Source: Harmothoe impar (lineage: Eukaryota > Annelida > Polychaeta > Phyllodocida > Polynoidae). From it: a DNA stretch of 64,000 nucleotides. Below the pieces are notes generated by a model. That model was not told the origin of the DNA. It did not search any database and was given only the letters and a program-made list of their open reading frames with translations. A program made the translations under genes and the position numbers. This document shows, one piece after another, positions 35,474 to 46,153 of this stretch; the stretch's first letter is position 1, and every line of letters begins with the position of its first letter. The stretch covers positions 10,553,910 through 10,617,909 of the forward strand of contig OX381721.1 in assembly GCA_947462335.1 (NCBI GenBank), given 5' to 3'.

Positions 35474-35689
35474 TACCGTAAATTCCCGCGGGTGTAGTGC
35501 ACAAACCAGACTCAGCTTTCATTTGATACCAAACATGCCTATATAGGGTGCCGGTTATACGAGGGTTTTTATTACTATAGAACAGTACTAAAATTGAAAT
35601 TTTCCAATTCAAAAACGGGTTATAGGATTCCCCTGAATTGGGGTGCGGGTTATGCGCGAGATGCGGGTAGTACGCGGGAATTTAAGGTA
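35474..35689. mobile_element. TA-flanked MITE, CGCGGGAATTTACGG subfamily (inverse of 22609)
   Basis: Left end TA-CCGTAAATTCCCGCG, right end CGCGGGAATTTAAGG-TA. The middle is the reverse complement of the 22609 element (TTTGATACCAAACATGCCTA). Confidence 0.85.
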
Positions 35690-36967
35690 GTTCATTCCTT
35701 ATGTACTAGTAGTAGGGACCACAAGCGAATTTGAAGGAAAGGGAATAAAATTATTTTTCATGCATGACCAGAAAGCTAAGAATATTGGGATTTCAGAAAT
35801 ATTAGTCTGGTTATCATGAGATAAAATAAGAAACTGTAGTCGAATGTCCCCAAGAAAAACTTATAAATCATTTCCCCAAAGATCAGACCAAATCTGCTAG
35901 CTGCTCTTTGTGACCAATATATCTTCATGGGGGCAATATGTACGTTACCACTGTATCAGGTACACCTTCATATACCATTCACAATCAAAATTTGATAGAA
36001 TGCATCTCTCATATATTGAGAATAAGCAATATTAATGCTTGATAAATCCATACCTGTCTGTCATTGTACCATGCTGACCCCTGGTCAGACCCAAAGGCAC
36101 TGGGGCCTGACTAATAACCTTTAGTCTCAGAGTGGCACTCACCAGTAACACAGCCCGAGAGCATGGTTAGGCACTGGGGGGTGAGGTGGGATGGAGTGGC
36201 TATTCACCTAGTATTTTGGATAGGGTGGAGGGTGAGTTGATTGTTATGGTATTTGGGGGAGGGGGTTAGCCCAAGGATTTTTTCTTGTAAAATCAATATT
36301 TATTTTGGGCTCATCTAACGGGCTTAAAGGAGATTGCAGGTCTGTAGCAGACTTTCCAATCTATCTTATTGTGCAATTCCCATAACCACCAAGTTATCAT
36401 TTTTATAAGCAAATTTGACATTTCCATGGAAATGTCCTGTTTAAGGGTGAAATATTCAAAATTAAACTGACTTTTCGCGATGGGGGTTAGTTCAGAGGGT
36501 TTTATGGATTTCTGCTATATCAGAATTATATAATGTCATTAATATTCTCTGTAAAAAGAGCCCCCGTATAGCCATATAGCAGCAGTCGATTTCTGATGAC
36601 CTCAATAAAAACACTCGACCTGCCACCTTCAGGGTCTTGTGGTCCCTACTACTAGTAAGTCACCCTCCACTGCACTTCCCTGGACCACCTCCAGCCACAC
36701 TCTGCCTGGGAGGGCCATTTCTGGCCCAATCCTCCTGTCCTGTCAAAACCCATTACTTTCTGCAAATTCAATTTTAGATGGTTCTACTGGTGCTAGAGCT
36801 ATAATTCCTTCAGTATTCTCTTAGTTAAGATTGCGCCTATCTATTCCACATGACAAATGCAACTTCTCTGCACTCAATAAAAATAGTCTGAACACCCCTA
36901 TACTGTAAGAAAAGACCCAAGGTAGGGAGTCCCATGCAGTTAGTAGAGCATGTCCCCAGCCCGACCA
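35690..36967. other. gene-free stretch
   Basis: Nothing recognisable; no conserved ORF, repeat boundary or RNA gene. Confidence 0.4.
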
Positions 36968-36980
36968 CTATTCCGCATTA

Positions 36981-37308
36981 GGGAGTGATCATTTTTTAAC
37001 AACAGGGGGGGTGGTGGGTTTCCGCGCAGAGCGCGCAAATTTTTTTACACCCCCCCGGTCAAGGGGTCAACATTTTTTACCCCCCCCCCTTAGGGTCGAA
37101 AATCGGCTCGCGCGCGGGCCCTTTGAAGCATAGTAACGCGCAGGCTTTTTGGCTCAAAACAGGTTAAATTTTTTTGCCCCCCCCCCAAGAGGGGTCCAAA
37201 TTTTTTTGCCCCCCCCCCGGTCAAGGGGTCCAAATTTCCCCCCCCCCAAACCCACCACCCCCCCCCAAACCCACCACCCCCCCCTGTTGATAATAAATGA
37301 TCACTCCC
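36981..37308. mobile_element. Harbinger-type MITE (GGGAGTGATC family), copy 4
   Basis: It is flanked by TTA (36978-36980, 37309-37311). The opposite foldback arm shows the empty site (GCATTAGCG on the complementary strand of 37981-37990), so the 3-bp duplication is directly demonstrated. It is 328 bp long. Confidence 0.92.
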
Positions 37309-37469
37309 TTAGCAAGATGACCTGTGTACAGCGCCATGTTTATTGGTACCAGTGTATATCCTCTAACCTCCAGCAACCAGCTCAGCCAAATATCATGTCC
37401 GAGATTAGGGTACAAATAGGGTTTGAGTATTGAGAGTGGGTTGTACTTGGGTATTCCTTATGTCACTTA

Positions 37470-37535
37470 TCCCTCATAGAGTAGTGGTTAGCATGGTGGA
37501 TTCAGAATGTAGAGGACCTAAGCTCAAATCCTTGT
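37470..37535 (+). repeat. tRNA-like SINE head, left arm
   Basis: It contains AGAGTAGTGGTTAGCATGG, a good polymerase III A-box context, and 32 bases later AGCTCAAATCC, a weak B box. The anticodon stem does not pair properly, so it is not a working tRNA. Confidence 0.5.
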
Positions 37536-37759
37536 CAAGTCATATCTTGGTGACCACACCATAAACAACCAATACCTTTTCTTATTCATACATATATAAA
37601 ATTCCTTTGAAGAAATAGGAATACACATTTTGTCCAAACACTATTGATAACTCTTTGATATAATTTCAAGGTTGTTACTCACTTCTACCTATCAAAGCAA
37701 AATATATTTGATATATATAAGAATGTAAATGCATGGTATGGTCACCAATATATGACTTG

Positions 37760-37826
37760 AGAGGGATTTGAGCTTAGGTCCTCTGCATCTTGAATCCACC
37801 ATGCTAACCACTACTCTATGAGGGAC
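37760..37826 (-). repeat. tRNA-like SINE head, right arm
   Basis: Inverse partner of 37470-37535 with the same A- and B-box-like segments and a few substitutions. Confidence 0.5.
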
Positions 37827-37996
37827 AGGTGACATAAGGAATACCCAGGTACAACCCACTCACAATACTCAAACCCTATTTGTACCCTAATCTCGGACAC
37901 GAGATTTGGCTGAGCTGGTCCTTGCAGAGCAAAGGGTTATGATTGGTGCCAGTGGTCCATAAGGTGGAGCCACTGTATCTCGCTAATGCGGAATAG

Positions 37997-39308
37997 GTAT
38001 ATGCAGCCCATGGGCCATACTTATGTAGCCTACTGAGATGCAGCATGCATCTTTCACTCAATGCCAAATCCGGGAGAATCTAGATGCAATTCCCAGAAAA
38101 GTCATGGTATTTTACTACACAATCAGAGGTACATCTACATCTAGCGCCTTTTCCTGTATCTTGGCTGGTTCATGAAGTACCGGTATGGTTAAAATTGTAC
38201 CATATGATCAAGACAGAACGATGAAGTGGAAAGAAGTGTCCATTTATAGCCTATATATATTAGAATAGAATACATGAATAACATTTGACTTAATTATCAC
38301 CATCTCCCCCGAAAATTAGGCATACTGATTGTTATTTTAAATCAATTAATCCATTACAGGATAATAGCTAAAAATATATCCCCCGAAAGACACTGAACCA
38401 TATTAAATAATGGTAAAATAAATAGGTATTCATTCCATATAGTTACTAATATATTAGAACTTAAATATCATGTAATTCCACCTCCCAGACTGTGTGGCTA
38501 CATGCAGGGTGATAACCCCATATGTATGTACATCCCCTTACCATAGCCTAACTACTGGTGCCGCAGGTCTGCAGGTTATATGTAGTTATAGCAAGAGGAT
38601 TAGATTACTATAGAGGGTTCTTGGTTATAGGACATGTACCAATCTGTACGCGAAATACAGTGAAAGAGCCTAAAACTACTTTATGCCACTAGCTGTATAC
38701 AGTATACAAGAGGTGTGAAATGCTTTGTTCTCCGTGCCCGCTGTGGTATAATTATATGTATTACCTTCTATTTTCGAATTATTTTGAATTACCAGCTGTA
38801 CCAAGATAATAATACTTTTGAGGACAAAATTACACATTTTATCCGTCGGCCGTAACACCTTTGCCATTAACACCATCTAATGGACACGATGTTACAAGGG
38901 ATATGTAAAGGACCCCAATCATTATATCCCTTGTACATGTGCAGTTTGTTGCAATAGGTCCCCTGCCGCCATGCTGTCAAGCGGCTAGGATAGTGAGGGC
39001 GTTGATCTATTCAATAATACTTTAATACTCTCCATTTGAAATATTTTAATCCACTCCCCATCAACCCAAGGTATTGCTGTCTCAGTATTTAAAGTGGACA
39101 GAGAAAAGTGAAAGAGTCGCCATGACTGACAGCCGGCCAGTCTCCCATGTGACACCTGTAGAGGACCCAGGGATGGGCATAATTATCTGAAAATCCTGGA
39201 GCCAATACAGTATTGCCTGTAGCCAGTGGTAGATTGAGAGTTGTTAAGAAAGGGCAGGGGGTAAATACCTGGTTGTATAACGTACTGTGTTGGGCCTAAA
39301 ATAGCTGT
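37997..39308. other. gene-free stretch
   Basis: No feature supported. Confidence 0.4.
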
Positions 39309-39608
39309 ATGTATATGAGGATTATACCAAAATAGGCGAGGGGGGTAGCTTGACCAGGTTTCATCCTTTAAGTGCAGTGGTCAAACAAGGGAGTTGGGAG
39401 CATTCCCTACAAAACATCTCTTCTAGACTTGAAATGGTGCATTCGGATGCATTTTGGAACACAAAGCTCAGACCTGTATTTATGCCCAATCATTGGGGTT
39501 TAGACATTTTGGAAGAATTTGGAAATCTAGACTTGAAATGGTACATGCTGGTGCATTTTGGAATACAATGAATTACAGCTTTATATCTAGTATCAGTTAT
39601 CATCCTTT
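39309..39608 (-). repeat. inverted copy of repeat R25, empty of the CCCGGG element
   Basis: Reverse complement of 26640-26900 plus 27373-27410. Where copy 1 has the 460-bp insertion with its AGCTGACC duplication, this copy reads straight through (…GGTCAAGCTACCCCCCTCGC on the complementary strand). Confidence 0.85.
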
Positions 39609-39740
39609 ATTATACAATTGGGGCTCTGATCATGCTTTTAGTGGATATCCCCGTGCTGTTATCGGGTGATAACAGCACGATTGAGGGGAATAACAGGCAC
39701 TCCTAGGTCTAATTTTCGACTTAGTTAAAATCCTACGTTT

Positions 39741-39810
39741 TGTCGGAGGATGGAACCCGGGGCCGCAAGACTATGAGTCCAACGCCCTATCCACTAGACC
39801 GTGCTGGCCA
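39741..39810 (-). repeat. tRNA-like element, anticodon region CAT
   Basis: Read on the minus strand it starts TGGCCAGCACGGTCTAGTGG (A-box-like) and has CTCATAG at the anticodon-loop position and GGGTTCCATCC near the B box. The arms pair imperfectly, so this looks like a SINE head or tRNA pseudogene. A second B-box-like segment (GGATCGAATCT, minus strand) lies at 40046-40075. Confidence 0.45.
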
Positions 39811-40080
39811 TACAGAAGAAGGGGATAAAACAAGACGTCTATAGGCACATTCTCAGCCCTCTAGCTCTTATATTAACAGAGATACAGCAACTTTTACACT
39901 TTTTGTTATAACTTCTCCTAAAATCAAAATTTTTTAATAATTTTTTTTTACTAAAAAGGTAGTAGTTGGACTTAACTTACCTGTTCGCTAAAATAATTAT
40001 AGGGCCATTTCTTTAGTTATATATAGGCACTTTAAAAATGGTACGTTTCCACCGAGATTCGATCCGGGGACCTTTGCAGG

Positions 40081-41010
40081 GGTGGGCAGCTGTCGCCATG
40101 TCACTAAAAAGTGGCGACACTGGCCTTGAAATTGGCGACAATGCATCCAGACAAACCTCCTGATCTCAAGCTATTTACAACTGAAAGAATTTTGTAAATA
40201 TTCCAAGTAGTACCAAAGTTATAATCTATGTTTGAATTGCATGTAAATACAGTATTTGACTTCATTATCTTCAAAATCTTCCTGACTCTAGGTTTCTAAA
40301 GTTTTCTGCTGGCCCTTCATTTTCTCTTCCCCAACCTTCATTGCCCTATTTATGGAGGTGAGGGAGGGGGGGGGGGGGGTTGCTGTGTCACCTGTAGAAT
40401 TCACATGTAGGTCTTGTACCTTGTTGCCCTTTATGATTCAGATGATCATACCTGCCAGGCACTTTATGACATCTAAGCCTTTCTGAATTCCAAACCCCAA
40501 TAGTATAATATAAAAACTAAGAACAGGTCTAAGCCTTTATAATCATATATAATGATGTTGTGTCTTGAATGCACCAGATTGCATCATTTCAAATCCAGAC
40601 CTTTATAATTTCCCAAAATCTTTCCCCGTCTCAGACATAATGGTATGGGAAAAAAAAGACCTGGGCTTCAATATATTGTGTGCTAGAATGCACCAGATTG
40701 CATGATTTCAAATTTAGACCTTCCAAATTTTCTAATATATTGGGTGCTTAAATCCATCAGAAAACACAATTTCAAGTCTAGGCCTTCAAAACGTATTGTA
40801 GGGCATGCCTCCAAAACACCTATTCAGTTGGACAGAATTGTAGGCTAAAATGCATCAGAATACACCATTTCAAGCCTAGAATTTCAGAATTTTCTTGTGG
40901 GGCATGCCCCTATACCCTGTCTTCAGTCTTCAGTTGCATAGAGTTATGGGCTAAAATGTATTAGAATGCACCATTTCAGGTTTAACATTTCAAAAATTTC
41001 TTTCCAGCTC
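40081..41010 (+). repeat. repeat R25, second direct copy
   Basis: It begins with GGGCAGCTGTCGCCATGTCA as at 25468 and runs parallel to that copy for about 210 bp. It continues with degenerate ~100-bp units containing AATGCACCATTTCAAG and GGGGCATGCCCC. Confidence 0.7.
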
Positions 41011-41309
41011 CCCTGAAATTACTATTGTGCTTTGCTTGTCACCTATTTTCCCTCTGTATTTGATATCTAATTGCCATCCTTAATGTTATAATTTTTGACA
41101 TTAAATGCATGGAAATCCGTTCCTTTGCATGATTATGATAATTGCATAACATCTTCAATGGAGGGAGGGGGGCTGGGACTAAGACCTACATGCCTTAATG
41201 ATAATAGCTGCCCATCTCTCCGGACGCTTGGCTACAGCCAGTCCTGTATTGGCTCCAAGGTTTTCACATATGCCCATATGTCGAGGTGAGTTCAGTGTGA
41301 CCTACTGTA

Positions 41310-41627
41310 AATTCTCGCATATATGCCCAACTCACATTTGATAGAGGCTTATAGGATCGGTTTGCTATAACAAGCAAATCTAAGCACCGCTTTGGCAATG
41401 GGTATGATACACTTTGGTTATCATTGTCGGTAGTTGATCAAATGGCATGAATACAGCATGGACGATAATGTAGACTGACAACATCCGTTTATGTCTATTT
41501 CATGTGGAATATGAGAGTGTTATTGGGGTATACAGGCAAAGCTATACCTCACATTCAAGTTACATTTATAACATCCCCAGTATGTCACTAAGGAAACTGT
41601 CATGTTTTAGGCCGTAATTGAGTTCAT
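41310..41627 (-). repeat. MITE-like end joined to dispersed repeat, inverted copy of 7545-7826
   Basis: 41310-41345 resembles the CGTAAA..CGCGTATAAGCC terminal sequence (TGTAAATTCTCGCATATATG). 41345-41627 is the reverse complement of 7545-7826. The join suggests both belong to one longer element. Confidence 0.65.
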
Positions 41628-42619
41628 CAAAAGAAGGGGAGGGAGGTCAAAATCTATATCTGAATACTTAAGTGACATGCAGGTAAGGTGGATTGTGTAC
41701 TTATCACTGCATGAGTTTAGGAGTTTACAATGGTTTTACATTTGATGTAAAGGCTGATTTTACAGTCAATTACAGACCATTACAGACATTTACAACAAAA
41801 TTTACCTCAGATGTAAATCTGATCAAACTGGCTCTTTGCATAGGCTTTACAACTTGATCAAAGTTCGTAATGGCTGTATTGACACATTATACAAAACCAG
41901 GTAAGAAAGAACGAGGAGGTAGTTGTTTCCCTATGGGACCACGACTACAAAAGTGCCCTAGAATCTGCTGACATTCACCAAGTGGACTTAATTATGCATC
42001 AAATTTCCCACACCTGTTCTCAGTGGCTGTTCATGTGGTCAGCTGGTCACACTGTGGTCAAGCCCTGACCTATTCATACTGACACCGTGCTAATGCAAGT
42101 GCAGTTTACTAGACACTGGCACCTGTTGTGGTGGGGCCTATTTTTGTGTGTAGTATATTCCACTAATAGTCAGCAGGTACTAGGACCTTACTATACTATT
42201 TATGTGGTTTCCAGCTGTTAATGGTTTCATGAAAACTATGAGTCAAAATAGGCCTATGGCCTATTTGTTGTGGGTGGTTGGGCTAGACAACAGTCAGTGT
42301 ATAACTCAATTTACGGAAATGTTATTCTATTGGCCTAGTTCTCGCTAGTGCTAGGCCTACTTTTGTAGTTCCGACCCTTTATGGCATTATCATCAGGTGG
42401 ATTTTACCGGGATTATAAAATACAGTTGTAGTATCACTATCTATGTATTTTTTTTGGTGAATTGGTATTTGTACTGGGTGACCTATGCAGGCAGTCACCG
42501 GGCTTATAGTACAAACAAATTGATCATAACTCTATAAAATTTACATTTTTTATAGATTATAGTGTATGGGATTCTAGGATCAATTTAGTAGGACACTGGT
42601 CCTGGTTGGGTGAGTCGTC
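41628..42619. other. gene-free stretch
   Basis: No feature supported. Confidence 0.4.
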
Positions 42620-42664
42620 GAAATAAATGCTGTGTAGCGTTGTGAACGAGGACGGGTTGACGAT

Positions 42665-43204
42665 TCACCCATGGCTGCTGTCCTTCGTATTCATTCCCCA
42701 GGGTGAATGACTACGAAGTTTTTCGAACCAGTGGAATTCCACTAGAGCTTGTAGCCTCTTTCCTTCTTCGCTTTTTGGATGTCGATTTATGAAATCCACG
42801 TCGAAGAATTTGACGTCTTTGTCTTTCCTGTGGTCGCATTGGTTGAAATGCCACGGCACATCAGTTTCTCCCTCATTCTTTTTTACTGAGTGGACGTGCT
42901 CGTATATTCTACATCTTAGTGCACGTTCAGTTTTCCCCACATACTGCATCTTGCAAGTTCTGCATTCTAGGCAGTGTATGAGGTTCGAGCTCTCACATGT
43001 GACGTTCGATTTCGCAGCGAATTTGCGTCCAGTTACTTTGGATGTGACCTCACCACATCTGTTAATTCTGGCGCATTTGTCACAAAAGAGGCGGCGACAC
43101 TTTGCTCTTGGCCTTTTTTGTTGTTGTGGTTGTCTGACGACTCCATCGTCTTCGTCTTCCGATGTTGGGTAGTTAGTCACTGCCCTGACTAGATGGTCCT
43201 TCAA
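42665..43204 (-). CDS. Penelope-like GIY-YIG endonuclease region
   Basis: It encodes 179 residues: the RT-distal linker NLKDHLVRA-like start, a Cys-rich stretch (RRLFCDKCARINRCGE), then the GIY-YIG nuclease core CLECRTCKMQYVGKTERALR with KxxxxxxRxxxH-type spacing and a downstream WHFNQCDH and FHWFEKL. In Penelope-like elements this domain nicks target DNA. The reading frame is open here although the upstream RT is broken. Confidence 0.85.
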   Translation of the reverse strand: MKDHLVRAVTNYPTSEDEDDGVVRQPQQQKRPRAKCRRLFCDKCARINRCGEVTSKVTGRKFAAKSNVTCESSNLIHCLECRTCKMQYVGKTERALRCRIYEHVHSVKKNEGETDVPWHFNQCDHRKDKDVKFFDVDFINRHPKSEEGKRLQALVEFHWFEKLRSHSPWGMNTKDSSHG

Positions 43205-43418
43205 ATTTTTGGGTCTTTTCTGGCCTTTCAGGAGGCCCCCCCTGCGAAGGAATTTTGTGGTTTTCGAGCTCCCTAGCCTGTCCCAATTTTTTGAGACAGT
43301 TTTGTTTATGATATTGTTGCCTGGCCTTTGGGTGCTGATCAGGTGGGTCAGGTCTGGGTTGTGTGCTTTCTTGGGTTTAGGTTTCAGGGTCTCTCTCCTG
43401 TCCTGTGCCTTTACCTTT

Positions 43419-44395
43419 TCAAGGGCCTTTTCTATACAGGTCTGTGTACAGTTTCCGAGTGACCGTGTCCAAGAAGCTGATCTCTTTGTCAGAGGTTTCG
43501 GCTGTGAACTTTATGGTGTCGTGGAACCTGTTCAGGTGTCTCATCCATCTCTTCAGTTTGTCTTCTCCGTGCGTCCACACGAAAAAGATGTCATCTATGT
43601 ACCGTAGCCAGATTTTGGGTTTTATGTTTGATGCAGAGAGGGCTGCTTTCTCTACATTTTCCATAAAGATGTTTGCATACGAGTGGGCTAGCCTAGTTCC
43701 CATGGCTGTCCCTCGTTTCTGAAGAAAATATCTGCCATTGAAAGATATATGGTTCATGGTTAGGACCATCTCTAGTAGTTCCACCAAGACTTCTGTTTGT
43801 GGGCATCAGTCTGGAGTCCTGACTTCTTCTAGTCTCTCTGCTATGACTGCCAAACCTTCCCCGTTGGGAACGTTGGTGTATAGTGAGGTGACATCTAGTT
43901 TGCCTATTAGGACCCCCTCGTCGAGGGGTTCTAGGTTTTCGATTTTGTTGATGAAGTCAGTTGTGTCTTTCACATATGACTCAATTACTGGGACTAGGGG
44001 TTTTAGAAATGCGTCCACAAAAGCTGAGATTTTTTCCGTGGGGCAGCCATTGGCTGATACCATGGGTCTCCCTGGGGGGGTAAGGTGCCTTTGTGGATTT
44101 TTGGGAGGAAGTAGATTGGTGGTGTTCTCGGTTTGATATTACGCATGGAGCCTGCCATCAAGTGGGAGATTTCTCCCTCTGCGGTCGTCTCCATGATTTT
44201 TTCATCTACTTTTTCAGCACATTCTAGAACTGGGTCTTCCCTAAGTCTTTCGTAGGTATGAGTGTCTTTGAGCTGTCTCATTGCTTCTTTCACATAATCT
44301 CTGATATTTTGTACAACAATTGCTCCGCCTCTATCTGGTGTAATGGCGACCAACGAGTAGGATGTGTCCCCCGGCCGCTGCGCCAAAACTTCCAC
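43419..44395 (-). pseudogene. Penelope-like reverse transcriptase, broken
   Basis: Blocks in order on the minus strand: ITPDRGGAIVV and YFLPKIHK (44395-44003); LDVTSLYTNVPN (44063-43806); QKRGTAMGTRLA and RYIDDIFF with the YxDD-type catalytic motif (43787-43419). A frameshift at a C run near 44080 and an in-frame TGA at 43806-43808 interrupt it. After TDLYRKGP the expected thumb region is missing and the sequence runs out of frame into the GIY-YIG part. Confidence 0.85.
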
Positions 44396-44580
44396 ACACG
44401 TCAGTCATACAGGGATTAACTATCTTCAAACAGCATAACTAAGGAGGATTAATGTGCAAGACACTTCCTTGAACATTTTAAGGTACCTATATTGCACCAA
44501 ACCGATTTTATCGTGTTTCTAACACTCGATTTTATCCTACCTGTATGTGACTCGGCCATTAGCACCCATCATCGCTCACC

Positions 44581-45413
44581 ATGGCTGAACAAGGCCTGCC
44601 GGCACCCTTACCTGAGGAGGTAGAAAGGGCCGTAGACGACCTATTCCTGTCCAGAAAACCCTCCAGAACAAGGGACGATAGCGACCTAGTTAAAATTGGG
44701 ACAATTTTGGTACATTTATTAAAGGAGGTAAGAAGGCCAGTTGACTCGTCAGCGGAGATAGATTCCTTGAGGAAATCTCTAGAATTTACCCAGGAAGAGG
44801 TCAAAGGGTTAAAGACCATGGTTGGGAAAATGCAGGACGACATTATACGCGTGGACTGTAAAAATTCTAAGCAAGAAAAGGGATCAAAGGAGGGCAGATA
44901 TGAGGTACGAGGAACTCAAAGACAAATTGATTAATGTTGATCAACAAACTCGTACCAAGCAGTTGATTCTTGATGGCATTGATCATACTGAAGGCGAAGT
45001 ACCTATGGATGTTGCCTATGACATGCTAAAAAGGTTGGCTGCACGCACCAACATGGAGGTGTCGCCCAGAGGTAGAGGTATTGTATATCAAGGCGCATAC
45101 TACTCACACGCCAACCTGTCTGACCTACCCTATGAGCTTAGCCTTGAACATGCTAAAACCAGGGTGACTGAAAAGTTCATAGCGTACAACTCACCATTAG
45201 CCCCCTTCTCAAACCTGTATGAGTGCTACATTGTCGACAAGGGCAGAACTTTTAATTCAGTGGAGCATGCTATTTCTTATGAAAAAGCTATGTTTGCAAA
45301 AGTACCACAAACTACAGAAAATTCTGGACACTGAATGCCCCTACAAGGTGATGAGTCTCGCCAAAGAGATAATCTGCCCTGCATGGGATGCGGTGGAAGA
45401 GGCACAGCTCTGA
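44581..45413 (+). CDS. LINE ORF1 with coiled coil, RRM-like core and NADAR domain (frameshifted)
   Basis: It starts at CACCATGG (44581). Residues 1-100 are acidic/leucine-rich and coiled-coil-prone. After a frameshift near 44860-44880 the second frame gives RTKQLILDGIDHTEGEVP, the usual LINE ORF1 RRM-like segment. Next comes a NADAR/YbiA-like stretch: NSPLAPFSNLYECYI, RTFNSVEHAISYEKAMF and, after another frameshift near 45300, ECPYKVMSLAKEI and PAWDAV. The FSN, SVEH and K/F spacing is typical of NADAR, a family that includes the riboflavin-intermediate N-glycosidase YbiA and proteins reported to remove ADP-ribose from nucleobases. The ORF ends early because of a deletion that also removed the endonuclease. 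Confidence 0.8.
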
Positions 45414-46153
45414 ATCCCCTGATAAATTATGGAAAATTTTACATACGCATATAACTAATGCTATTAATCCTACAGCACCGTTTAAAACCATTACAGTCCC
45501 AGTTGAGATCCAGGAATGGCTCACACCCTTAGTACAGCAAAAAATGAGGGATAGAGACAAGCTCTTCAGTAAAGCACGCAGTAGCAATACAACTGCTGAT
45601 TGGTTAAGGGCTCACCTTAAGCGTAATGCGGTGGAAGCTGAAGTATGGATGGCTAAAAAAGAGGTTATTTCAGATTTAATGAATAAAAATAATAAAAAAC
45701 CTGAAGACTTTTGGAAGGGTGTAAAGAAATTGTTGCCAAATAGTCTAAATAATTCACCCATAAAAATAAAGGATACTGTTACAGGTCAAGATGTAGATGA
45801 GGATAAAGTCGCTGATCATATAAATGATTTTTTCTCAAATATTGGCGAAAAATTGGCATTGGAACACCCAACTGTCCATATCCCGCCCATGGAGAATGAT
45901 ATTGATAGCGATGTAGACCTGTTACATGTACCATTTATATCAGAAGATATCATAGATATTTTAAAGCTGGTCGATAGATCAAAGTCATCAAACGTGAAAA
46001 ATATCAAGACATGGCTACTTTGTGATATTTTTAAGTTTATACCTGATAAATTGTGTATAATATATAATGCTAGTTTACAGCAAGCATCATTCCCACAATC
46101 ATGGAAAGTGGCTACAGTTTCGCCCATACCTAAAAAGGGAAATTCCAAACTGG
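45388..46153 (+). CDS. LINE ORF2, 5' part (linker and start of RT)
   Basis: An open frame begins in the deletion joint and encodes the post-endonuclease linker (DKLWKILHTHI, RDRDKLFSKAR, DFWKGVKKL). It then gives the first RT blocks (FPQSWKVATVSPIPKKG). It stops where the LTR retrotransposon enters at 46154. The apurinic endonuclease expected upstream of the linker is missing. Confidence 0.85.

Larger units (their letters stand above)
36968..37996. repeat. large foldback with tRNA-like arms
   Basis: The left arm (36968-36980 plus 37309-37557) is the inverse of the right arm (37735-37996). The spacer is 177 bp. The most conserved part, about 180 bp, includes a tRNA-like segment in each arm. 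The outer part is more diverged. The left arm is interrupted by a Harbinger-type MITE that the right arm lacks. Confidence 0.8.
42620..44400 (-). mobile_element. Penelope-like retroelement, 5'-truncated and internally deleted
   Basis: Minus-strand coding blocks give a Penelope-type reverse transcriptase (44395-43419) followed by a GIY-YIG endonuclease (43204-42665), the defining domain pair of these elements. The N-terminal region, and a segment between RT and GIY-YIG, are missing. Frameshifts and stops show it is dead. Confidence 0.88.

Noticed and set aside
39741..39810. Functional tRNA-Met
   Set aside because: A-box, anticodon-loop and B-box-like words are present, but acceptor and anticodon stems do not pair well, and there are other SINE-like repeats near.
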